DNA of 64,000 nucleotides, from assembly GCA_964247725.1 (NCBI GenBank), contig CAXTVM010000002.1:1-64000 (forward strand). Reading direction: 5' to 3'. Each line of letters begins with the position of its first letter. Positions within the stretch are counted from its first letter, which is position 1. Below are positions 27,839-36,109 of this stretch, one piece after another. The notes beneath the pieces are model-generated. The model searched no databases. It was not told the DNA's origin and worked only from the letters and a program-made list of their open reading frames with translations. Origin of the DNA: Lichenicola sp964247725. Its GTDB lineage: Bacteria; Pseudomonadota; Alphaproteobacteria; Acetobacterales; Acetobacteraceae. Position numbers and translations under genes: made by a program.

Positions 27839-28645
27839 TCAGGCGAGGGCCACACGGCTGGTCTCGGCGAGCCGGTCGGCGATCCCGGGGCAGGCCGCCA
27901 GGATCGGGATGGCACGCTCCAGGCCGCCCTGCCGCAGGAACGGCGACACCACGGCGCCGGCCTCGGACAGGATCACCAGGGCGGCGGCGACGTCCCAGAG
28001 CTGGATCGACAGCTCGATGTAGCCGTCCAGCCGGCCGCAGGCGACGTCGGCGAGCGCCATCGCGCCGGAGCCACTGGAGCGCGGCATGGCGCCCAGCGCC
28101 ACCACCCGCCCGGTGGTGGCGACGAAGTCGGCCTGGGCTACACGCGGGCCCCAGCCCACCTCCACCATTGCCCGTGCCGGGTCGGTGACCGGGGAGGCCC
28201 GGATCGGCACCCCGTTGAGCGTGGCGCCGCCGCCCAGTAGGCCGAGGAACGTCTCCCCAAGCGCCGGGGCGACGATGATCCCTGCCACCGGCCGATCGTC
28301 CTGCAGCAGGCCGAGCGAGATGCACCAGCGGCTGCGGCCACGGGCATAGTTGGAGGTGCCGTCGATCGGATCGACCACCCAGCGGAAGGTGCCGTTCCGG
28401 GTGCGGCCGGTCTCCTCGCCCTGGAAGCCGTCGTCGGGGAACAGCGCGCGGGTTCGTTCGGCAATCAGCCCCTCGACGGCGCCGTCGGTCTCGGTCAGCC
28501 AGTCCTGCGCCGACTTTTGGGTGCCGGCCGGGCCCCCGGGAGGCGGCCGCATCCGCATCGCCAGCGCCGCCGCCTCGTCGACGATGCCGCGCGCCGCCTC
28601 CAGCCGGGTCGTCACGGCCTGCAACGGGTTGTGCGGAGGTTCCAT
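27839..28645 (-). CDS. Inositol-monophosphatase-family phosphatase
   Basis: A 268-residue Mg2+-dependent phosphatase with the metal-binding motifs GEETGRTRNGTFRWVVDPID followed by GTSNYARG, and the second motif LWDVAAALVILSEAGAVV. The family includes inositol-1-phosphatase (SuhB), histidinol-phosphate phosphatase and CysQ; the sequence alone does not separate these. The start was set at ATG 28645; the longer open frame reaches into the repeat element and is not plausible. Confidence 0.87.
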   Translation of the reverse strand: MEPPHNPLQAVTTRLEAARGIVDEAAALAMRMRPPPGGPAGTQKSAQDWLTETDGAVEGLIAERTRALFPDDGFQGEETGRTRNGTFRWVVDPIDGTSNYARGRSRWCISLGLLQDDRPVAGIIVAPALGETFLGLLGGGATLNGVPIRASPVTDPARAMVEVGWGPRVAQADFVATTGRVVALGAMPRSSGSGAMALADVACGRLDGYIELSIQLWDVAAALVILSEAGAVVSPFLRQGGLERAIPILAACPGIADRLAETSRVALA

Positions 28646-28690
28646 ATCTTCAACCTCGCACGGAAAGTCGCGGCGCGGCCAGGGTGGAAG

Positions 28691-28865
28691 AAGGCCAGGG
28701 CGCTGCCCTGGACCCGTTGGGGCCGTCACGCGAAGCGTGCTTGCGCACGACGGCCCCAAACCCCGACTCGTAAGGAGATGGTCCCTGCATGGGAGTACAC
28801 CCTTAACGAATCGGGGTCTGGGGCCCGCGGCCCCAGTGGGGTCCAGGGCAAAGCCCCTGGCCTTC
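28691..28865 (-). repeat. Palindromic dispersed element, long form (copy 4)
   Basis: A 175-bp copy in reverse orientation, the same length and layout as the element at 5277-5451. In minus-strand reading it starts three bases after the mmcB stop. It shares the unique middle stretch (AATCGGGGTCTGGGG on the plus strand) as well as the terminal and internal palindromes. Confidence 0.85.
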
Positions 28866-28868
28866 TCC

Positions 28869-29381
28869 TCACTCGACCCGCAGCGCCGCCCGGAGCGAGG
28901 CGGTGATCGACGGATGCTCCAACGCCGCCAGGCGGTTCGCGGCCAGCGTGGCGAACCGGTGCGTCAGCGCCCGCCGCGTCGCCGGCGGCAGCCGGTGCGG
29001 CGGCGCATCGCGGAGCAGGTCTGCCTCGGCGGTAACGCCGGCGGGCAGGCCGTACGGGCCGACGCACGCCACCATCACCCCTACGTCGGCCGGCAGCAGC
29101 GCCTGCGGAAAGCCCTCGTCGACCGCGAAGTAGAGCGCGTCGCAGAACGGCCGATAATCCTGCCACTTGCCGTCGGCCAGGAAGTCGCGCGGTCCGGACT
29201 TGACCTCGATGCAGGCGAAGCCGCCGTCGGGGCGCAGCGCCAGCAGGTCAGCGCGTCGGCCGTTCGGCAGCGACACCTCGTGCAGCACCGCCCAGCCCAG
29301 CCGGCCGCAGAGATGCGCCACCGCCCGGCGGATGGCGAGCTGGTTCTCCGGTGCGCGGATCGGTTGCAGGCTGCCATCCAT
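28869..29381 (-). CDS. mmcB: MmcB-family DNA repair protein
   Basis: A 170-residue protein with a PD-(D/E)XK-like nuclease core: NGRRADLLALRPDGGFACIE followed by VKSG, then FADG-like KWQDYRPFCDALYFAVDEGF. MmcB was described in Caulobacter as a mitomycin-C-induced, alphaproteobacterial repair factor. Two ATGs lie close together (29387 and 29381); the second has a GAGGA seven bases upstream and is preferred. A repeat element follows the stop. Confidence 0.83.
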   Translation of the reverse strand: MDGSLQPIRAPENQLAIRRAVAHLCGRLGWAVLHEVSLPNGRRADLLALRPDGGFACIEVKSGPRDFLADGKWQDYRPFCDALYFAVDEGFPQALLPADVGVMVACVGPYGLPAGVTAEADLLRDAPPHRLPPATRRALTHRFATLAANRLAALEHPSITASLRAALRVE

Positions 29382-29487
29382 CGACATGTCCTCGAAGCGG
29401 CGCCATCGGGCGCAATCCCGATCGATCCCGCAAGGGACTGCAACGGGTGCCAACCTCCCGTTAACCCTGTGCCGGCGATAATGCTCC

Positions 29488-30675
29488 ATGGTTCCAAGCC
29501 CAGCCCGCGCCGAGGATCGCCCAGGACGGCTGGGAGTCCTGGCCGGCCCGATGCGCTGGCTGGCGCAGGCGTTCGAGAGCCGGAGCAGCCGTGCGCTGCC
29601 GATGCGGATCCGCCGTTCGCTGGTCCAGACCCTGTTCGGCCCGATCGCCACGATCGTGACGGTGCTGCTGATGGCGGTGGTGGTGCTGCGGGCCGAGCTG
29701 GTCCGCCATGGCGGCCGCGTGGCGGTGGCGGCGACCGCGGCGGTGATCGCGCTGCTGCTGCTGCGATGCGTCCTGATCCTGCGCGCCCAGCGCGACCCCG
29801 ATCCCGTCATCGATCCGTCGCCGTGGATCGTGCTGTTCGGGCTCGCATCCGCCGCGGCGTCCGCCGGCTGGGGCGTCATCTGCCTGTGCATCCTGGCGAC
29901 CGGGCAAGACCCGGTGCTCTGCGCGCTCTCGCTCGCCGCGACCTGCGGCATCGCCGGCGTGGTGGCGGCGCGGAACCTGGCGTTCCCGCGCATCGTGCTG
30001 CTGCAGATGACGGCGGGCCTGATGCCGGCCCTGGTCGGGTGCATCGTCGCCGACGATGCCGGCTACCGCGTGCTGACGCCGATCATTTCGCTGCTGTTCG
30101 TCGGGCTCTACCTGGTGGTCGCCCAGCGGCACCGGCAGCTGGTGGAGCTGATGCTGTCGCAGAACGAGCTGAGGCGGCTGGCGCAGACCGACGCGCTCAC
30201 CGGGCTGCCGAACCGGCGCCGACTCGACGAGGCTCAGTCGGAGGAATGGCGGCGGGCGGCGCGGACAGGTGCGCCGCTGTCGCTGCTGCTGCTCGATGCT
30301 GATCGCTTCAAGAGCTACAACGACCTGTACGGGCATCGGAAGGGCGACCAGGTTCTGATCGCGATCGCCGACGTGCTGCGCTCGGCGGCGCAGCGAGGCG
30401 GCGACCTGCCGGCGCGGCAGGGCGGCGAGGAGTTCGCGGTGCTGCTGCCCGGCGCGGCGCCGCCGGCGGCACTCGAGATCGCCGAGCGGCTGCGCGCCGC
30501 CGTGCAGGCGCTGGCGATCCCGCATGCCGGCAACGGGGCGGGCGTGGTGACGGTCAGCGTCGGCGTCGCCTGCAATTGGCCGAAGGCTGGCCAGCCGCTG
30601 ACCGACCTGTTCGAGCACGCCGATCGCGCGCTCTACCGGGCCAAGAACACCGGACGGAACCGGGTCGAGAGCTGA
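29488..30675 (+). CDS. Membrane diguanylate cyclase
   Basis: A 395-residue protein with about five to six predicted membrane helices (residues about 50-220, e.g. VAVAATAAVIALLLLRCVLI) and a C-terminal GGDEF domain: RRLAQTDALTGLPNRRRLDE, DADRFKSYNDLYGH and the active-site RQGGEEFAVLLPG. GGEEF is a catalytically competent variant, so it should make cyclic di-GMP from two GTP. This is a second c-di-GMP enzyme in the window besides the REC-PAS-GGDEF-EAL protein. Convergent with tyrS; a terminator-like hairpin lies between. Confidence 0.92.
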   Translation: MVPSPARAEDRPGRLGVLAGPMRWLAQAFESRSSRALPMRIRRSLVQTLFGPIATIVTVLLMAVVVLRAELVRHGGRVAVAATAAVIALLLLRCVLILRAQRDPDPVIDPSPWIVLFGLASAAASAGWGVICLCILATGQDPVLCALSLAATCGIAGVVAARNLAFPRIVLLQMTAGLMPALVGCIVADDAGYRVLTPIISLLFVGLYLVVAQRHRQLVELMLSQNELRRLAQTDALTGLPNRRRLDEAQSEEWRRAARTGAPLSLLLLDADRFKSYNDLYGHRKGDQVLIAIADVLRSAAQRGGDLPARQGGEEFAVLLPGAAPPAALEIAERLRAAVQALAIPHAGNGAGVVTVSVGVACNWPKAGQPLTDLFEHADRALYRAKNTGRNRVES

Positions 30676-30816
30676 GACCCCGCCTGAGAACGCGCTGTGC
30701 CGACGATCCGGCGCGGCCGTCTGCGCTCTGGCCTTGGGCTCACGGTCGAGAGGCCGCTCCGCTCCGGTTCCTGTTGCCACGCCGGACGTGCCGCTGCGCG
30801 GCACTCTCATCCGGCA

Positions 30817-30838
30817 GACCCCATTCCCAAATGGGGTC
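30817..30838. terminator. Terminator-like hairpin between diguanylate cyclase and tyrS
   Basis: A perfect 8-bp inverted repeat GACCCCAT / ATGGGGTC around a 6-base loop TCCCAA, in the gap between convergent genes. No clear U-run follows, so termination is plausible but not certain. Confidence 0.5.
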
Positions 30839-30862
30839 ATAAACCCTTGCTTCCAAGCGGAC

Positions 30863-32113
30863 TTAAGATAAAGGGCGGATCAGCACATGCTGCTTGCGCC
30901 CGGCCGAGAGCTTGATCGCGCCCTCGACCAGGTCGGCGCCGGTCACCAGCCGGCTCTCGTCCGACACCGGCCGGTCGTTGATCCGGGCACCGCCGCCGCG
31001 CACCAGCCGGCGCGCCTCGCCGTTGCTGGCCGCGAGCCCGCTCTCCGCCAGCAGTCGAAAGATCGGGATGCCGCACGCGAGATCGGCGGCCGGGACGTCG
31101 CGCGACGGCAGTGCCGCCTGCACCAGCTCGCCCTCCTCATAGCTGCGGCGTGCGCTCTCGGCGGCGGCCTCTGCCGCGGCGCGGCCGTGGCAGAGCGCGG
31201 TCGCCTCGGTGGCCAGCACCTTCTTCGCCTCGTTGATCTTGGCACCCGTCAGTGCTGCCAGCCGGTCGCACTCGGGTAGGGGCAGGTCGGTGAACAGGCG
31301 CAGGAATCGGCCGACGTCGGCATCCTCGGTGTTGCGCCAGAACTGCCAGTAGTCGAACGGCGACACCCGGTCCGCCGACAGCCAGACCGCGCCCGCGGCG
31401 GTCTTGCCCATCTTGGCGCCGGACGCGGTGGCGATCAGCGGCGTGGTCAGGCCGTAGACCTGCCGCCGGTCGGTGCGGCGCACCAGGTCCACGCCGGAGA
31501 CGATGTTGCCCCATTGGTCGGAGCCACCCATCTGCAGCGAGACGCCGTGGCGCCGTCCCAGCTCGCGGAAGTCGTAGCTCTGCAAGATCGAGTAGTTGAA
31601 CTCGAGGAAGCTGAGGCCCTGCTCGCGCTCCAGGCGCAGCCGCACGCTGTCGAACGACAGCATCCGGCTCACCGGCACGTGGGGACCCACCTCGCGCAGC
31701 AGCTCGATGTAGCCGAGGCGGTCGAGCCAGTCGGCGTTGTCGGCGATGATCGTCCCGGTCGGGCCGTCGTCCGCGCGCACGAAGCGTCGCACGATCCCCA
31801 GGATGGCCTCGCCGTTGGCGGCGATCCGTTCCGGGGTCAGCAGCTGCCGCGCCTCCTCCTTGCCGGACGGGTCGCCAATCTTGGTGGTGCCGCCACCGAG
31901 CAGCAGCACCGGACGATGGCCGTGGCGCTGCAGCAGGCGCAGCAGCATGATCTGCACCATGGAGCCGACATGCAGGCAGTCGGCGGTGAGGTCGAAGCCG
32001 ATATAGCCTGAGATCGGCCCCGCTTGCAGCGCGGCGTCGAGGCCGTCGCGGTCGGTGCACTGGTGGACGAAGCCGCGTGCTTCGGCCTCCATGAGAAAGT
32101 CGCTACGGGGCAT
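30863..32113 (-). CDS. tyrS: Tyrosyl-tRNA synthetase
   Basis: A 416-residue class I synthetase that charges tRNA-Tyr. The HIGH-type motif is seen as LTADCLHVGSMVQIM, tyrosine-binding residues in NYSILQSYDF and GGSDQWGN, and the KMSKS loop as GAKMGKTAAG. A C-terminal S4-like RNA-binding domain (GLAASNGEARRLVRGGGARI) is present. Full normal length. Confidence 0.97.
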   Translation of the reverse strand: MPRSDFLMEAEARGFVHQCTDRDGLDAALQAGPISGYIGFDLTADCLHVGSMVQIMLLRLLQRHGHRPVLLLGGGTTKIGDPSGKEEARQLLTPERIAANGEAILGIVRRFVRADDGPTGTIIADNADWLDRLGYIELLREVGPHVPVSRMLSFDSVRLRLEREQGLSFLEFNYSILQSYDFRELGRRHGVSLQMGGSDQWGNIVSGVDLVRRTDRRQVYGLTTPLIATASGAKMGKTAAGAVWLSADRVSPFDYWQFWRNTEDADVGRFLRLFTDLPLPECDRLAALTGAKINEAKKVLATEATALCHGRAAAEAAAESARRSYEEGELVQAALPSRDVPAADLACGIPIFRLLAESGLAASNGEARRLVRGGGARINDRPVSDESRLVTGADLVEGAIKLSAGRKQHVLIRPLS

Positions 32114-32127
32114 GAGCTACGGCCTTC

Positions 32128-32249
32128 AAGGCCAGGGCTCTGCCCTGGACCGCGCCCGAGGGCCCACGGCCCTCGGAACCCGACTCTTAAGGATTGGTTT
32201 CCAAAGGCTCCGCCTCTGACGGGGTCCAGGTGCAGAGCCCTTGGCCTTC
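32128..32249 (-). repeat. Palindromic dispersed element, short form (copy 5)
   Basis: A 122-bp element in minus orientation, starting two bases after the stop of the downstream-listed hydrolase (32252). The plus-strand ends are AAGGCCAGGGCTCTGCCCTG and GCAGAGCCCTTGGCCTT. The inner CCAAAGGCTCCGCCTCTG palindrome and AAGGATTGGTTTCC core match the other short copies. Confidence 0.82.
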
Positions 32250-32251
32250 CT

Positions 32252-32917
32252 TCAATCGGCAGCGAGCGCCATCGTCTTGCGGGCGACGATCTTGCCGACA
32301 TAGTCCTCGACGGCGTCCGATACCGGCTCGGCGTGGTTGGCGAACACGTGGTCGGCGCCCGAGAAGATGCGATAGTCGACGGTTACGCCCTTCTGGGTGT
32401 TCAGCTTGTCGACCAGCTTGCGCACCGCAGGCTCCGGGACGAGTTCGTCGGCATCGCCGTGCAGCAACAGACCGCCGCAGGGGCAGGGGGCCAAGAAGCC
32501 GAAATCGTAGTGGTTGGCGGGCGGCGCCACGCTGATCCAGCCGGAGATCTCCGGGCGGCGCATCAGCAGCTGCATGCCGACGAAGGCGCCGAACGAGTAG
32601 CCGGCGATCCACAGCCCGCCGGAGTTCGGGTTGACCATCTGCATCCAGTCGAGGGCGGCGGCGGCGTCCGAGATCTCGCCGATGCCGCCGTCATAGCGGC
32701 CCTGGCTGCGGCCGACGCCACGGAAGTTGAAGCGCATGACCGAGAAGCCGAGCCGCTCGAAGCTGCGGTACATCGTGTAGGTGATGCGGTTGTTCATGGT
32801 GCCGCCGTGCATCGGATGCGGCTGCAGGATCAGGGCGAGCGGTGCATTGCTCTCTCCGGAGTGGTGGTAGCGTCCCTCGAGCCGGCCGTCGGGGCCGGCG
32901 AACATCACCTCAGGCAT
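32252..32917 (-). CDS. Alpha/beta hydrolase
   Basis: A 221-residue alpha/beta hydrolase of a family common in Alphaproteobacteria. Oxyanion segment LILQPHPMHGGTMNNRI, then FNFRGVGRSQGRYDGG, nucleophile elbow AGYSFGAFVGMQLL, Asp region LLLHGDADELVPE and His in SGADHVFANHAEP. All three triad positions are present. The natural substrate is unknown; an esterase-type activity is expected from the fold. Confidence 0.87.
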   Translation of the reverse strand: MPEVMFAGPDGRLEGRYHHSGESNAPLALILQPHPMHGGTMNNRITYTMYRSFERLGFSVMRFNFRGVGRSQGRYDGGIGEISDAAAALDWMQMVNPNSGGLWIAGYSFGAFVGMQLLMRRPEISGWISVAPPANHYDFGFLAPCPCGGLLLHGDADELVPEPAVRKLVDKLNTQKGVTVDYRIFSGADHVFANHAEPVSDAVEDYVGKIVARKTMALAAD

Positions 32918-33356
32918 AATGTCCCGCGATTCTCATGGGCTGTCTCCGGTGGCATGGATCCCAGCGTGTTACGACGCAATCATACCCGGCGATGCCCCGC
33001 CTGGTCTGGTTCTCATCAGGTGGCGCGCGGACCAGATCCGTGGTCCTGACCATACGATGGCACGGCACGTGAAACCGGACGCCACGAACCTGCCATATGG
33101 CCCGATATCCGAGCCGCATGAAAGTGCCGGCAGGTCACGCGTGCGTCCGGCGCGTGGCTGCCACCGCCAAGGCCGGGGGCGGTGTGATTGACTTCGGGGG
33201 CGCCCTGCACATTCTCAGTCTCCGATCCGGCCGCGACGCCGGGCGACCAGCGCCTATACCTCTATAACGAGACGGTTCCAGCGTTTACAATGGAATACCG
33301 CTTCAGGACGACACGGTATCCCATGTCTTGCTACACGGAACCGTGAGGATCACGGC
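32918..33356. other. 439-bp divergent gap, no gene seen
   Basis: Divergent intergenic region between the hydrolase and the desulfurase operon. It should carry both promoters. Open frames here have no codon bias or recognisable motif. The right end (33240-33350) is richer in A+T and contains short inverted pieces around TATACCTCTATAACG, but no site I can name. Confidence 0.4.
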
Positions 33357-34529
33357 ATGACCGACCAAGTGGCCATCGCCCAATGGTCGCCGCCCCCAAG
33401 GGCTGGCGTGACGACGTCCCGCGCCTATCTCGATGCCAATGCCAGCGAGCCGCTGCGTCCCTCGGCGCGCGATGCGGCCAGGGACGCGTTCGAGCAGCCC
33501 GGCAACCCGGCCTCGGTGCACGCGCACGGCCGGCAGGCGCGCCGGTTGCTGGAGGAGGCGCGCGAGCGGATCGCGCGCTGCTTCGGCGCCGATCCGGCCG
33601 GGCTGGTGTTCACCTCCGGCGGCACAGAGAGCGACGCGCTGGCGATCCAGGCGCTCGGCGAGGGCCGCCGGCTGCTGGTTGGCGCCACCGAGCACGACGC
33701 GGTTCGGGCGGCGGCGTCGGGTGCTGCAATGCTGCCGGTGCTGGCCGACGGTACGCTCGACCTCGACGCGCTGGAGTCGCGGCTGGCGGCGCCGGGTGGT
33801 CCTGCCCTGGTGTGCCTGATGCATGCCAACAACGAGACCGGGGTGCTGCATCCGATCGAGGCCGCCGCCGCCCTGTGCCGACGCCACGGCGCGCTGCTGC
33901 ACGTCGATGCTGTGCAATCGGCAGGCCGGCTGGCCTGGTCGCTGGCGGAGCTCGGCGCCGACAGCGTAGCTCTATCCGGCCATAAGCTGGGCGGGCCACA
34001 GGGCGCCGGCGCCCTGCTGCTCGGGCCTGCGGTTGACGGGTTCCGGCTGCGGCCGGTGGTCGAGGGCGGGGGCCAGGAGCGCGGCCGGCGCGGTGGCACC
34101 CCGTCGCTGCCGGCGATTGCCGGGTTCGCCGCGGCCTGCGAGGCGGCGCGGCGGGAACCGGAGCGGCAGCCGGCACTGGCGGCGCTGCGCGACCGCATCG
34201 AGCGCCGGGCGGTGGCATTGGGTGCCATCGCCTGCGGTGCCACGGCGCCGCGGCTTGCCAACACCACCTGCCTGGCGCTGCCCGGCCGCCGCGCCGAGAG
34301 CCAGCTGATCGCGCTCGACCTGGCCGGGATGTCGGTCTCGGCCGGGGCCGCCTGCTCGTCCGGCAAGGTGGCGCGCTCGCACGTGCTGGACGCGATGGGG
34401 CTGTCGGCGCTGGCCGGCTCGGCGATCCGGGTCTCGCTGCCCTGGAGCGTGCGCGACGAGGAGGTCGACCGCTTCCTGGACGCCTATGCGGCGCTGGCCG
34501 GGGGCATCGCGGCCGGGCGGGCGGCGTGA
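33357..34529 (+). CDS. Cysteine desulfurase (class V aminotransferase), first of a pair
   Basis: A 390-residue PLP enzyme of the NifS/IscS superfamily. It starts with SRAYLDANASEPLRPSA, has the PLP lysine in VALSGHKLGGPQGAGALL and the persulfide-forming cysteine in SAGAACSSGKVARSHVL. It should release sulfur from L-cysteine. A second, distinct desulfurase follows with a four-base overlap (GTGA), so the two are co-translated. One may serve Fe-S assembly and the other tRNA thiolation by MnmA downstream, or they may form a heterodimer; sequence cannot decide. Confidence 0.9.
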   Translation: MTDQVAIAQWSPPPRAGVTTSRAYLDANASEPLRPSARDAARDAFEQPGNPASVHAHGRQARRLLEEARERIARCFGADPAGLVFTSGGTESDALAIQALGEGRRLLVGATEHDAVRAAASGAAMLPVLADGTLDLDALESRLAAPGGPALVCLMHANNETGVLHPIEAAAALCRRHGALLHVDAVQSAGRLAWSLAELGADSVALSGHKLGGPQGAGALLLGPAVDGFRLRPVVEGGGQERGRRGGTPSLPAIAGFAAACEAARREPERQPALAALRDRIERRAVALGAIACGATAPRLANTTCLALPGRRAESQLIALDLAGMSVSAGAACSSGKVARSHVLDAMGLSALAGSAIRVSLPWSVRDEEVDRFLDAYAALAGGIAAGRAA

Positions 34530-35707
34530 TCTACCTAGACAACCAGGCGACCACGCCTTGCGATCCGCGCGTGGTCGCCGCCATGCTGCCCTGGTTCGCC
34601 GAGGAGTTCGGCAACCCCCATAGCGCCGAGCACGCGATGGGACGCCGCGCGGCCGAGGCGGTCGAGGGCGCGCGCGGGCACCTGGCCACGCTGCTGGGGG
34701 TCGAGCCGCGCGAGCTGGTGTTCACGTCGGGCGCCACCGAGAGCAACAACCTGGCGATCCAGGGTGCGGCGCGCCAGGCACTTCGGACCGGCGACCCGCG
34801 ACGGCGGCTGGTCACCGTGGCGACCGAGCACCCGTGCGTGCTGGAAACCGTGCGCGACCTGGCGGCGGACGGCTTCGAGCCGGTGGTGCTGCTGGTGGGG
34901 CGCGATGGCCGGCTCGATCCGGAGCGGTTGCATGATGCGCTGGCCGTGCCGACCCTGCTGGTCAGCATCATGGCGGTGAACAACGAGACCGGGCTGATCC
35001 AGGACCTGCCGCGACTGGCGCCGATCGTGCGTGCGGCGGGCGCGTTGCTGCACAGCGACCTGGCGCAGGCGGTGGGCAAGGTGCCGCTCGACCTGCGGGC
35101 GCTGGAACTCGACCTCGCCTCGGTCAGCGGCCACAAATTCTATGGGCCCAAGGGGGTCGGTGCGCTGTTCGTGCGCCGGCGGCCGCGGGTGCGGCTGCGG
35201 CCGCTGTTCTCCGGTGGCGGCCAGGAGCGCGGACTGCGCGCGGGCACGCTGCCGACGCCGCTGATCGTCGGCCTCGGCGAGGCGGCGCGGCTGGCCGGGC
35301 TGGAACGGGAGGACGAGGCGGCGCGCCTGCTGGCGTTGCGCGACCGGCTGCTGCACCGGCTGTGGACGCTGGTCCCGGGGCTGGAGCTCAACGGCGATCT
35401 CGACGATCGCATCCCGGGCAATCTCAACCTGCGCTTTCCCGGGCGCCGGGCGCTGGACGTGATCGCGGCAGCGCCGGAGCTGTGCCTATCGACCGGCTCG
35501 GCTTGCTCGGCGGCCGACCTGGCGCCGTCGCACGTGCTGTCGGCGATGGGGCTGGCGCCGGAGCAGGTGGCCCGCAGCTTGCGCCTGGCCCTCGGACGCT
35601 TTACCTCCGCCGCCGAGGTGGAAGCGGCGGCATTGTCTCTTGCGCGCGCAGGAAGGCCAGAGGCTCTGCCCCTGGACCCCGCCAAAGGCGAGCCTTTGGA
35701 AACCTAA
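34526..35707 (+). CDS. iscS: Cysteine desulfurase, second of the pair, with repeat-derived C-terminus
   Basis: A 393-residue desulfurase: MIYLDNQATTPCDPRVVAAM at the N-terminus, PLP lysine in SVSGHKFYGPKGVGALFV and catalytic cysteine in CLSTGSACSAADLAPSHVLS. This looks like the more canonical IscS. The last 17 or so residues (GRPEALPLDPAKGEPLET) are encoded by a dispersed palindromic element that has joined the 3' end of the gene, so the original stop codon appears to be lost. Start is GTG overlapping the upstream stop. It is followed by a ferredoxin and mnmA, the latter needing sulfur relayed from IscS in E. coli. Confidence 0.9.
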   Translation: MIYLDNQATTPCDPRVVAAMLPWFAEEFGNPHSAEHAMGRRAAEAVEGARGHLATLLGVEPRELVFTSGATESNNLAIQGAARQALRTGDPRRRLVTVATEHPCVLETVRDLAADGFEPVVLLVGRDGRLDPERLHDALAVPTLLVSIMAVNNETGLIQDLPRLAPIVRAAGALLHSDLAQAVGKVPLDLRALELDLASVSGHKFYGPKGVGALFVRRRPRVRLRPLFSGGGQERGLRAGTLPTPLIVGLGEAARLAGLEREDEAARLLALRDRLLHRLWTLVPGLELNGDLDDRIPGNLNLRFPGRRALDVIAAAPELCLSTGSACSAADLAPSHVLSAMGLAPEQVARSLRLALGRFTSAAEVEAAALSLARAGRPEALPLDPAKGEPLET

Positions 35708-35773
35708 CTTCAAGGAATCGGGTCCTAGGGCCGCCCGCCCTAGCGGGGTCCAGGGGCAACGCCCCCGACTTTC
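35653..35773 (+). repeat. Palindromic dispersed element, short form (copy 6), fused to a gene 3' end
   Basis: A 121-bp element beginning AAGGCCAGAGGCTCTGCCCC. Its first 55 bases are read as the C-terminus of the preceding desulfurase, ending at TAA within CCTTTGGAAACCTAA. It contains CCAAAGGCGAGCCTTTGG and a CTAGGGC...GCCCTAG palindrome. The right end (GGGGCAACGCCCCCGAC) is more diverged than in other copies. Confidence 0.83.
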
Positions 35774-35791
35774 ACGGAGAACGAACCGACG

Positions 35792-36106
35792 ATGCCGACC
35801 ATGACCTTCATCGAGCGCGACGGCCGCAAGCGGCGCATCGAGGCGCCGGACGGGCTGTCGGTGCTGGAGATCGCGCATCGCCACGGCATCGACCTCGAGG
35901 GGGCGTGCGAGGGCTCGCTCGCCTGCGCCACCTGCCACGTCGTGGTCGATCCGGCCTGGGCCTCGAGGCTGCCGTCGCCTACCGAGGACGAGGAGGACAT
36001 GCTCGACCTCGCCTTCGGGCTGCAGAAGACCTCGCGGCTCGGCTGCCAGATCGTCGTCGGCGCGGCGCTCGACGGGCTGGTCGTGCGCCTGCCCAAGACC
36101 GGCTGA
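35792..36106 (+). CDS. fdx: [2Fe-2S] ferredoxin (ISC/adrenodoxin type)
   Basis: A 104-residue ferredoxin with cluster cysteines in CEGSLACATCHVVVDPAW and the fourth in SRLGCQIVV, plus the adrenodoxin-type acidic stretch EDEEDMLDLAFG. ISC ferredoxins supply electrons for cluster assembly. Its place directly after the two desulfurases supports that role. No iscU, hscA/B or iscR is in the window. Confidence 0.93.
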   Translation: MPTMTFIERDGRKRRIEAPDGLSVLEIAHRHGIDLEGACEGSLACATCHVVVDPAWASRLPSPTEDEEDMLDLAFGLQKTSRLGCQIVVGAALDGLVVRLPKTG

Positions 36107-36109
36107 GCG

